Both the position numbers and the translations under genes were made by a program. Of a stretch of DNA of 5,144 nt, positions 1 through 5,144 are shown one piece after another. Each line of letters opens with the position of its first letter. The stretch's first letter is position 1. The DNA lies in NCBI GenBank assembly GCA_902475515.1, contig CABSAB010000132.1, forward strand, positions 1 through 5,144. The letters are read 5' to 3'. Source of the DNA: an uncultured Eubacteriales bacterium. GTDB lineage: Bacteria > Bacillota > Clostridia > Oscillospirales > Oscillospiraceae. Below the pieces are notes generated by a model that did not search any database, was not told the DNA's origin, and saw nothing but the letters and a program-made list of their open reading frames with translations.

Positions 1-494
1 GCGTCCCATTTTTTCGTCTCGTTCAGGGTCCGGTCCATGTGGATGGCCAGGTTGGGGATCACCAGCAGATCCCGGTCGATGTTCACAAGCCTCGGGGCAA
101 CACCCTCCGGCGTCGCCACCATCAGCCGCCCTGCCACGGACAGGGGACGATCCAGCCAGGGGGAGATCAGCAGACCGCCGTATTTCTCCACGTCCAGCTT
201 GGTGTAGCCCTCGGGGTGAAGCGCCATGTTCTCCTTGAGCTTCAGACAGGGGGAATCCGTGTGCGCGCTGCCCACCATAAATCCGGTGACGGTCTCCGGC
301 ATCCGGAATGCGATCAGGCTGGACTGGTTCCGGGTGACATAATATCCATGACCCGGTTCCAGTTCCCAAGCGCCGCCCTCCCGAAGGGGTCGGAATCCGG
401 CGGCGTCCAAAGCCGCCGAAGCGTTGGAAACTGCATGGAAACTGGTGGGGCTGCTCTCGATGAATGCAAAAAGCTTCTTTGTGGTCTCGTTCAT
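1..494 (-). CDS. apeB: M18 family aspartyl aminopeptidase, N-terminal part (truncated by window edge)
   Basis: The reverse strand reads 164 codons from ATG at 494-492 to the left edge without a stop; the C-terminal part lies outside the window. M18 enzymes are cytosolic, multimeric dinuclear-zinc aminopeptidases that remove N-terminal residues, preferentially Asp or Glu. Family hallmarks are visible in order: SSPTSFHAV near residues 14-22, AHTDSPCLKLK at 77-87 (His78 is the expected zinc ligand and Asp80 the catalytic acid of the HxD motif), EKYGGLL at 103-109, WLDRPLSVAGR at 113-123, and IPNLAIHMDR at 146-155 with the substrate-pocket His152. The other metal ligands (expected Asp, Glu, Asp, His) would lie beyond the edge, so an intact active site cannot be confirmed. 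The start matches the usual family N-terminus; a weak GAGA ribosome binding site lies 7 bases upstream. It sits 49 bases downstream of pepF on the same strand with no terminator or obvious promoter between, so co-transcription is inferred. Family assignment is secure; the exact substrate preference is not. Confidence 0.93.
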   Translation of the reverse strand, partial: MNETTKKLFAFIESSPTSFHAVSNASAALDAAGFRPLREGGAWELEPGHGYYVTRNQSSLIAFRMPETVTGFMVGSAHTDSPCLKLKENMALHPEGYTKLDVEKYGGLLISPWLDRPLSVAGRLMVATPEGVAPRLVNIDRDLLVIPNLAIHMDRTLNETKKWD

Positions 495-543
495 ACCAGC
501 ATCTCTTTTCTGTCAAATGAGTGATTTACATAATATTGAACAA

Positions 544-2331
544 TTAAAGTTCCTCCAGCAGCGCGGTCAGCTCTGTGAGGGTCTCGTCAAAGACCCGGAG
601 GGCACGGTCCACCACGTCGGGCTTCGTCAGGTCCACACCGGCGATCTTCAGCTCCTCCAGGGGATAATCGCTGCCGCCGGTGGTGAGGAATTTCAGATAA
701 TTTCCGGGGTCGCCGGTCTCGTAAATGCTGTCGGCAATGGCCACGGCGGAGCAGAAGCCCGTGGCGTACTGATAGACGTAAAACGCGCTGTAGAAGTGGG
801 GGATCCGGGCCCATTCCACGTCCTGGAGGGGATCGACCTCCGCACCGGCGTAGTACAGGGCGTTGAGGTCGTGGTACAGCTTGGAGAGGCTTTCGGCGGT
901 CAGAGGCTCGCCCTTCTGATACATCTCATGGGCGGTGCGCTCGAACTCGGCGAACAGCGTCTGACGGAACACCGTGGTGCGGAAGCTCTCCAGCAGGTGG
1001 TTGAGAAGATACGCCCGGCGCTTTTTGTCTGTCTCCGTTTTCAAAAGGTACTTGGTCAGCAGGACCTCGTTTACCGTGGAGGCCACCTCCGCCACCAGCA
1101 GGCGGTAGTCGTGATTGGCAAAGGAATTGTGCTGAGAGGACAGGTACGAGTGCATGGCGTGCCCCAGCTCATGGGCCATGGTGAATACGTCCTCCAGGGA
1201 GTTTGTGAAGTTCAGAAGCACATAGGGATGCACCCCATGGACCCCGCAGGAGAAGGCACCGGTGGTCTTGCCCTTGTTTTCATAAACGTCCATCCAGCTC
1301 TCGCTGTAGGCTTTGTCCAGAAGCTTCTGATAATCCGCGCCCAGGGGCTCCAGGGCCTTTTTCACCAGGGCCTTGGACGCTTCATAATCAATATCGTATT
1401 TTACATCCTCCACCATGGGGCAATACAGGTCGTACATATGCAGGGTGGGGAGCCCCAGGACCTTTTTCCGAAGCTCCAGATACCGCCGCATGGTAGGGAG
1501 GCCTCCATGGATGGCGGTGACCAGGCTGTCATAGACGGAAAGGGGCACATTGTTTGCAAACAGGCTCTTTTCCACGGCGGAACCATAGCCCCGGACGTCG
1601 GCAAAATAGGTGTCCAGCTTCACCTGGCCGGCGTACATGGCCGCAAAGGTGTTGATATACCGCTGGAATTCCCTGTGATAGACCTCAAAGGCCTCCTTGC
1701 GGACAGACTGCACCTTGCTCTCCCGGAACAGGCCGTAGGTGCCGTGGGTCAGGGTCTGGGGCGTGCCGTCCTCCCCGGTGACGTCCGGGAAGGTCATATC
1801 CACGCTGTTGAGCATAGTAAACACGCCGTCGGGGGTCTCGGCGGCATCGGAGAGCTGAGAAAGCAGCTTCTCCTCCGCGGCGGAGAGGGTGTGGCCCCGC
1901 ATCCGGTCCGTGTCCTCCAGAATGTGGCGGTACTCGGCAAGCAGCGGGTCGGCGATCCACTGGCGCAGGGTCTCCTCCGGGATGGACAGAATCTCCGGGT
2001 CCACAAAGGAGATGGCGGTGGACAGGCGCACATACAGGTTCATGGCCCGGCCCTCCAGGGTCTGGGCGGCCGGGTCGCCGTTGTCGCCGCTTTTATAAAG
2101 TGAGGCATAGACGTACAGAAGGCTGACCGGCTCGATGGCCCCGTAGATCTGGTCCAGGCCGGCCTTGAGGGATTCCTTGGAGGTCTTCAGTGTGCCAGGC
2201 AGGGCGGAGAGAGCCTCCACCGCCTGCTCGGCCTGTTTGTAAGCGGCCTCCCAGGCCTCCTGGGAGGGGAATATATCCGTGAGCTTCCATTGAAACCGGG
2301 GGTCCATGTCCTTCCGTGATGCAAGCGCCAT
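544..2331 (-). CDS. pepF: Oligoendopeptidase F, M3 family zinc metallopeptidase
   Basis: Complete 595-residue protein, close to the usual PepF length of about 600. PepF is a cytosolic zinc endopeptidase that cleaves short oligopeptides, mainly during peptide turnover and use of imported peptides. The N-terminus has the typical opening, RKDMDPRFQWKLTDIFPS (6-23), followed by the long helical M3 N-terminal domain. The catalytic core contains SGVHGVHPYVLLNF-like sequence near 361-375, the zinc-binding HELGH at 387-391 (His387 and His391 ligands, Glu388 catalytic), and AEVASTVNE at 414-422, where Glu415 is the expected third zinc ligand. The conserved IPHFYSAFYVYQYATG lies at 510-525, and the C-terminus has the usual GGSDYPLEELKIAGVD (552-567). 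No signal peptide or membrane segment is seen. The ATG at 2331-2329 is supported by an AAAGGAAG ribosome binding site 7-9 bases upstream and by the family N-terminus. A promoter lies just upstream (2370-2398). It is the first gene of a probable pepF-apeB operon. All catalytic residues expected for the family are present, so the enzyme is probably active. Confidence 0.97.
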   Translation of the reverse strand: MALASRKDMDPRFQWKLTDIFPSQEAWEAAYKQAEQAVEALSALPGTLKTSKESLKAGLDQIYGAIEPVSLLYVYASLYKSGDNGDPAAQTLEGRAMNLYVRLSTAISFVDPEILSIPEETLRQWIADPLLAEYRHILEDTDRMRGHTLSAAEEKLLSQLSDAAETPDGVFTMLNSVDMTFPDVTGEDGTPQTLTHGTYGLFRESKVQSVRKEAFEVYHREFQRYINTFAAMYAGQVKLDTYFADVRGYGSAVEKSLFANNVPLSVYDSLVTAIHGGLPTMRRYLELRKKVLGLPTLHMYDLYCPMVEDVKYDIDYEASKALVKKALEPLGADYQKLLDKAYSESWMDVYENKGKTTGAFSCGVHGVHPYVLLNFTNSLEDVFTMAHELGHAMHSYLSSQHNSFANHDYRLLVAEVASTVNEVLLTKYLLKTETDKKRRAYLLNHLLESFRTTVFRQTLFAEFERTAHEMYQKGEPLTAESLSKLYHDLNALYYAGAEVDPLQDVEWARIPHFYSAFYVYQYATGFCSAVAIADSIYETGDPGNYLKFLTTGGSDYPLEELKIAGVDLTKPDVVDRALRVFDETLTELTALLEEL

Positions 2332-2369
2332 AGTAATGCTTCCTTTCTGGATGAAAAATTTTCCTCTGT

Positions 2370-2398
2370 ATTGTAGCAGATTTCTTTGCGTTCCTCAA
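2370..2398 (-). promoter_or_regulatory. Predicted sigma-A promoter for pepF
   Basis: Read on the reverse strand, TTGAGG (2398-2393, 4 of 6 consensus) and TACAAT (2375-2370, 5 of 6) are separated by exactly 17 bases. Transcription would start near 2363, giving a leader of about 30 bases that includes the pepF ribosome binding site. The AT-rich setting and position support it. A TGTTACA motif lies just upstream of the -35 box (2400-2406). Predicted by inspection only. Confidence 0.65.
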
Positions 2399-2399
2399 C

Positions 2400-2406
2400 T
2401 GTTACA
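2400..2406. promoter_or_regulatory. TGTNACA motif upstream of pepF promoter (candidate regulator site)
   Basis: TGTTACA is a 7-base palindrome of the form TGT-N-ACA (extended to CTGTTACAG at 2399-2407). It sits immediately upstream of the predicted pepF -35 box. The same motif occurs twice, plus one partial copy, across the start region of the divergent gap promoter, about 94 and 107 bases away centre to centre. The sequence shows the repeat; regulatory function is inference, and I cannot name a regulator. Confidence 0.3.
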
Positions 2407-2459
2407 GCTCCATTGTGCCCCGGTTTTGTCGGGAAATTTCAGAAAAATCGTCCAGCCGC

Positions 2460-2488
2460 TTGACAGGAAATTGCTTCCGTGCTATGAT
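2460..2488 (+). promoter_or_regulatory. Strong predicted sigma-A promoter for gap
   Basis: A perfect -35 TTGACA (2460-2465) and a 5-of-6 -10 TATGAT (2483-2488) are separated by the optimal 17 bases. Transcription would begin around 2494-2497, leaving a leader of about 150 bases before the gap start codon. A near-consensus promoter is what one expects for an abundant glycolytic enzyme. The predicted start lies inside a symmetric TGTNACA repeat (2494-2513), so a bound protein there would block initiation. Confidence 0.8.
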
Positions 2489-2493
2489 GATGG

Positions 2494-2522
2494 TGTAACA
2501 AACGTATGTAACAAGTGTAACG
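2494..2522. promoter_or_regulatory. TGTNACA repeat cluster at gap transcription start (candidate operator)
   Basis: TGTAACA occurs at 2494-2500 and again at 2507-2513, and a third copy with one mismatch (TGTAACG) occurs at 2516-2522. The first two, with the spacer, form a 20-base interrupted palindrome of the pattern TGT-N-ACA-N-ACGT-N-TGT-N-ACA, in which 16 of 20 positions are symmetric. It begins 5 bases after the -10 box, where a repressor would typically bind. I tried Rex (TTGTTAA-N4-TTAACAA), CggR and CcpA cre patterns by eye and none fits. The repeat is seen directly; the operator role is inferred. Confidence 0.4.
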
Positions 2523-2644
2523 TCTGATACTCGCCGGTGGTTAATTGCCGAAAATTTGCATATACTGCTGGGGAGGCCGTGATCCGAAGAAAACGGAATG
2601 ACAGGCGGCCGTCAGACATACAATGAAAAAATGGAGGTAACGAT
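2495..2644 (+). other. Long 5' leader of gap; no recognised riboswitch
   Basis: About 150 bases lie between the predicted gap start of transcription and its ATG. The only structure I can see is a weak nested hairpin: GGCCG (2575-2579) can pair with CGGCC (2606-2610), enclosing a small TCCG/CGGA stem (2583-2586 with 2594-2597, 7-base loop AAGAAAA). No U-run follows, so it is not an intrinsic terminator, and I do not recognise a known riboswitch or protein leader. The gap ribosome binding site GGAGGT is at 2633-2638. A weak second -10 (TATACT, 2561-2566) has only a 3-of-6 -35 box (TGGTTA, 2538-2543). Together with the promoters and motifs listed separately, this accounts for the 313-base intergenic region 2332-2644. 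Confidence 0.4.
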
Positions 2645-3655
2645 ATGGCAATCAAGGTTGGCATCAATGGGTTTGGACGCATCGGGCGGATGGTATTCCG
2701 GGCCAGTGTCAATTTCCCGGATATTGAGATCGTGGGCATCAACGACCTGTGTGAGCCCGAGTATCTGGCGTATATGCTGAAGTACGACACCATGCACGGC
2801 CGGTTCCAGGCAGAGGTGGGCAGCACCGAAACGGCGTTGGTCGTAAATGGTAAGGAGATCCCCGTTTACGCGGAAAAGGACCCCAAGAACATCCCCTGGG
2901 GCGTGCTGGGGGCGGATTACGTCATCGAGTCCACGGGCTTGTTCCTCACCAAGGAGAAGGCCCAGGGCCATCTGGACGCGGGGGCGAAGCACGTGGTCAT
3001 GAGCGCGCCCTCCAAGGACGACACCCCCATGTTTGTCATGGGCGTCAACCAGGATAAGTATACAAGCGATATGAAGTTTGTCTCCGGTGCGTCCTGCACC
3101 ACCAACTGCCTGGCCCCCATCGCCAAGGTGCTCAACGACAAGTTCGGCATCATTGAGGGCCTGATGACCACGGTGCACTCCGTCACCGCCACGCAAAAGA
3201 CGGTGGACGGCCCCTCCATGAAGGACTGGCGGGGCGGCCGGGCGGCCACGGGGAACATCATCCCCTCCTCCACCGGCGCGGCCAAGGCTGTGGGCAAGGT
3301 GATCCCGGAGCTGTCCGGCAAGCTCACCGGCATGAGCCTCCGAGTACCGACCCTGGACGTATCTGTGGTGGACCTGACCGTAAATCTCAGAACGCCCGCC
3401 ACCTATGAGGATATCTGCAAGGCCATGAAGGAGGCCTCTGAGGGTGAGCTCAAGGGGATCCTCGGCTACACGGACGAGGCTGTGGTGTCCTCCGACTTCC
3501 TGGGCGATCCCCGGACGTCGATCTTTGACGCTGAGGCAGGTATTTCGCTCAGCGAGCACTTTGTCAAGGTCATGAGCTGGTACGACAACGAGGTGGGCTA
3601 CTCCTACAAGCTGCTGGAGCTGGTGCGCCATATGGCGGCGGTTGACGCGAAGTAA
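2645..3655 (+). CDS. gap: Glyceraldehyde-3-phosphate dehydrogenase, type I (NAD-dependent type)
   Basis: Complete 336-residue enzyme of the usual length. It catalyses oxidation and phosphorylation of glyceraldehyde-3-phosphate to 1,3-bisphosphoglycerate with NAD, in the cytosol, as a homotetramer. The Rossmann NAD-binding domain begins with GINGFGRIGR (6-15), and Asp34 in INDL is the adenosine-ribose ligand favouring NAD. The catalytic domain has SGASCTTNCLAP (147-158) with nucleophile Cys151, TTVHSVTATQ with base His178 (175-184), TVDGPSMKDWRGGRAA (186-201), STGAAKAVGKVIPEL (209-223), phosphate-binding Arg233, and SWYDNEVGYS (311-320) with nicotinamide-contacting Asn315. All key residues are intact. 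The ATG at 2645 has a GGAGGT ribosome binding site 6 bases upstream and gives the canonical MAIKVGINGFGRIGR start. It has its own strong promoter (2460-2488) and terminator (3669-3696), so it appears to be a single-gene unit, divergent from pepF and upstream of pyk. The NAD-type residues and conserved Cys argue for the glycolytic rather than the NADP-linked gluconeogenic paralogue. Confidence 0.98.
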   Translation: MAIKVGINGFGRIGRMVFRASVNFPDIEIVGINDLCEPEYLAYMLKYDTMHGRFQAEVGSTETALVVNGKEIPVYAEKDPKNIPWGVLGADYVIESTGLFLTKEKAQGHLDAGAKHVVMSAPSKDDTPMFVMGVNQDKYTSDMKFVSGASCTTNCLAPIAKVLNDKFGIIEGLMTTVHSVTATQKTVDGPSMKDWRGGRAATGNIIPSSTGAAKAVGKVIPELSGKLTGMSLRVPTLDVSVVDLTVNLRTPATYEDICKAMKEASEGELKGILGYTDEAVVSSDFLGDPRTSIFDAEAGISLSEHFVKVMSWYDNEVGYSYKLLELVRHMAAVDAK

Positions 3656-3668
3656 CACGGGATTTTTG

Positions 3669-3696
3669 AAGGGAGACGCCCCGCGTCTCCCTTTTT
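3669..3696 (+). terminator. Intrinsic terminator after gap
   Basis: GGGAGACGC (3671-3679) and GCGTCTCCC (3683-3691) form a perfect 9-base-pair GC-rich stem with a CCC loop, followed directly by TTTTT (3692-3696). Two A bases before the stem can pair with the first T bases. It begins 13 bases after the gap stop codon and ends 5 bases before the predicted pyk -35 box, so it separates the two genes into different transcription units. Confidence 0.93.
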
Positions 3697-3701
3697 CCGT
3701 C

Positions 3702-3730
3702 TTGCAATCACACGCTGCTTTTGCTATGCT
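3702..3730 (+). promoter_or_regulatory. Predicted sigma-A promoter for pyk
   Basis: TTGCAA (3702-3707, 4 of 6 consensus) and TATGCT (3725-3730, 4 of 6) are 17 bases apart. Transcription would start near 3737, leaving a leader of roughly 19 bases with the pyk ribosome binding site. The position, directly after a strong terminator and just before a gene that needs its own promoter, supports the call despite the moderate boxes. Confidence 0.6.
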
Positions 3731-3755
3731 ACAAAGATCAATGGAGGCGATCATC

Positions 3756-5144
3756 ATGCGTAAAACAAAAATCATCTGCACCCTGGGGCCTGCCACCGAC
3801 GAGGAGGAGGTCCTGCGGCAGCTGTGCCGTTCGGGCATGAACGTGGCCCGGATGAACTTTTCCCACGGGGATCACGACAGCCACCTGACCAGAATGCACT
3901 TGCTGCAGAAGGTTCGTGAGGAACTGGGCATGCCCATCGCCGCCATGTGCGACACACGGGGGCCGGAGATCCGCACGGGGCTGTTTTCCGGCGGCAGTGC
4001 TGAGCTCCAGGCGGGGGAGACATTTACATTTTATCAGGAAGAACGGCTGGGCGACAGCGCCGGCTGCAGCACGACCTATGAGGGCCTGGCCCGCATCCTT
4101 TCCCCGGGCAGCAAGGTCTGCATTGACGATGGACTCATTGAGCTGACCGTGGACGAGATCGTGGGAGAGGATATCCGCTGCACGGTCATAAACGGCGGTA
4201 CGGTGCGGGACCGCAAGGGCGTGAATCTCCCGGGTACCCCGGTGGACCTGCCGTTCCTTTCCAAGCAGGACCGCAGCGACATTCTCTTTGCGGCGGAAAA
4301 CGGCTTTGACTTTATCGCGGCGTCCTTCACACGCAGTGCCCAGGATATTCAGGATATCCGGGACCTGCTCACCCAGGTGGGGGCCCAGGGCATGGAGATC
4401 ATTGCCAAGATCGAGAACCAGCAGGGAATTGACAACATTGACGAGATCATCGAGGCCGCCGACGGGGTCATGGTGGCCCGGGGCGATCTGGGAGTGGAGG
4501 TCCCCTCCTATGAGGTGCCGCCCCTGCAGAAGAAGATCGTGAAAAAGTGCCGGGAAGCCGGGAAAAACGTCATTGTGGCCACCCAGATGCTGGATTCCAT
4601 GATCCGCAACCCCCGGCCCACCCGGGCGGAGGTCAACGACGTGGCCCAGGCGGTCTTTGACGGCGCCAGCGCCGTGATGCTCTCCGGAGAGACCGCCTCG
4701 GGGAAATACCCGGTGGAGGCCCTTTCCACCATGGCGTCTATCGCCGCGCATGTGGAGGAGCATCTGGACTACTGGAAGACCTTCCGGGAACTGGAGATCC
4801 TGCACAGCGGGAACATCGGCTCCGCCATCTCCCGGGCCTGCTGCACCACAGCCATGGAGCTTTCGGCCAAGGCCATCGTCACCGTCACCCAGCGGGGCAT
4901 CACCGCCAAGGCCGTGTCCCGGTTTCAGCCGGGGTGCCCGATCCTGGCGCTGACGGTGGATGAGCGGACCCGCCGGCTTCTCAGCCTGGTGTGGGGCGTG
5001 GAGACGGCGCTGGTGCCGGTGGTGGATTCCACGGACCGGCTGTTGAACCTGGCCCGGAGCCAGGCCTGGGATCTCGGATATGTGGAGGAGAACGATGTGG
5101 CGGTCCCCCAGTGTCAGCCTCAGCATAGCACACTTTGTGGAAAA
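3756..5144 (+). CDS. pyk: Pyruvate kinase (3' end incomplete or disrupted)
   Basis: An open frame of 463 codons runs from ATG at 3756 to the right edge. Pyruvate kinase transfers phosphate from phosphoenolpyruvate to ADP, giving pyruvate and ATP; it is a cytosolic homotetramer needing Mg2+ and usually K+. Motifs in order: TKIICTLGPAT (4-14), VARMNFSHG (30-38) with Arg32 and K+-site residues Asn34 and Ser36, DTRGPEIRTG (66-75) opening the B domain, VCIDDGLIEL, IIAKIENQQG (215-224) with catalytic Lys218 and Mg2+ ligand Glu220, MVARGDLGVE (239-248) with Asp244, VATQMLDSM (274-282) with Thr276, and VMLSGETASGKYP. The C-terminal regulatory domain follows from about residue 350. The ATG has GGAGG 8 bases upstream and gives the standard start. 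Through residue 450 (NDVAV) the protein is normal, but the last 13 codons (PQCQPQHSTLCGK) do not resemble the expected tail with a TAGVP and SGTTN-like motif. This suggests an indel or a faulty sequence end rather than a functional difference. Active-site residues are all present. Confidence 0.95.
   Translation, partial: MRKTKIICTLGPATDEEEVLRQLCRSGMNVARMNFSHGDHDSHLTRMHLLQKVREELGMPIAAMCDTRGPEIRTGLFSGGSAELQAGETFTFYQEERLGDSAGCSTTYEGLARILSPGSKVCIDDGLIELTVDEIVGEDIRCTVINGGTVRDRKGVNLPGTPVDLPFLSKQDRSDILFAAENGFDFIAASFTRSAQDIQDIRDLLTQVGAQGMEIIAKIENQQGIDNIDEIIEAADGVMVARGDLGVEVPSYEVPPLQKKIVKKCREAGKNVIVATQMLDSMIRNPRPTRAEVNDVAQAVFDGASAVMLSGETASGKYPVEALSTMASIAAHVEEHLDYWKTFRELEILHSGNIGSAISRACCTTAMELSAKAIVTVTQRGITAKAVSRFQPGCPILALTVDERTRRLLSLVWGVETALVPVVDSTDRLLNLARSQAWDLGYVEENDVAVPQCQPQHSTLCGK

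Noticed and set aside
424..2103. Long open frame on the plus strand opposite pepF
   Set aside because: It is antisense to a gene with a complete set of M3 catalytic motifs, its translation shows no family resemblance and is rich in Gly, Val, His and Gln, and long antisense frames are common in GC-rich coding DNA.
2419..2433. CCCG/CGGG hairpin between the divergent promoters
   Set aside because: Only a 4-bp stem with a 7-base loop and no T-run on either strand; it lies outside both predicted transcripts and is probably chance.
2598..2624. Possible second gap promoter ATGACA / TACAAT close to the start codon
   Set aside because: Both boxes match 5 of 6, but the spacer is only 15 bases and transcription would begin at about the ribosome binding site, leaving little leader.
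2623..2640. Five-codon mini-ORF (MKKWR, then stop) ending 4 bases before the gap start
   Set aside because: It has no ribosome binding site of its own and its 3' part is simply the gap ribosome binding site GGAGGTAA, so the frame is probably accidental.
2612..3838. Long open frame on the minus strand opposite gap
   Set aside because: It is antisense to an intact GAPDH gene, runs across the gap promoter-proximal region and terminator, and shows no recognisable domain.
3738..5126. Long open frame on the minus strand opposite pyk
   Set aside because: It is the reverse-strand shadow of pyruvate kinase, with low-complexity Gly/His/Arg-rich translation and no domain.
5136..5144. DnaA-box-like TTTTCCACA on the minus strand at the right edge
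   Set aside because: A single copy with one mismatch to TTATCCACA, in a stretch that may itself be faulty sequence, with no origin context.

Overview
The window is an ordinary, GC-rich chromosomal housekeeping region, and it reads like a Gram-positive anaerobe of the class Clostridia (Oscillospiraceae-like). This placement is inference. It rests on GC-rich third codon positions, strong GGAGG-type ribosome binding sites, near-consensus sigma-A promoters in AT-richer intergenic DNA, and the presence of a PepF-type M3 oligopeptidase beside a bacterial M18 aminopeptidase.

Layout: two minus-strand peptidase genes occupy the left half. These are an M18 aspartyl aminopeptidase (apeB, 1-494, cut by the left edge) and, upstream of it, a complete oligoendopeptidase F (pepF, 544-2331). 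They lie 49 bases apart with no terminator between them, so they probably form an operon read leftward. A 313-base divergent intergenic region (2332-2644) follows. It carries a promoter for pepF, a near-perfect promoter for gap, a cluster of TGTNACA motifs and a gap leader of about 150 bases. The right half is plus-strand glycolysis: a complete NAD-type glyceraldehyde-3-phosphate dehydrogenase (gap, 2645-3655), a clear intrinsic terminator (3669-3696), a separate promoter, and pyruvate kinase (pyk, 3756 to the right edge).

How the genes work together: gap and pyk encode two steps of lower glycolysis (oxidative phosphorylation of glyceraldehyde-3-phosphate, and the final ATP-yielding step to pyruvate). 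They appear to be transcribed as separate units. PepF and ApeB are cytosolic metallopeptidases that could act in sequence on intracellular peptides, PepF cutting oligopeptides internally and ApeB trimming N-terminal acidic residues.

I found no mobile element, CRISPR array, RNA gene, phage gene, defence system or clearly novel system. The two observations most worth checking are the TGTNACA motif cluster shared by the divergent promoters, and the last 39 bases of pyk, which do not encode the expected C-terminus and may reflect a frameshift or an assembly artefact at the sequence end.
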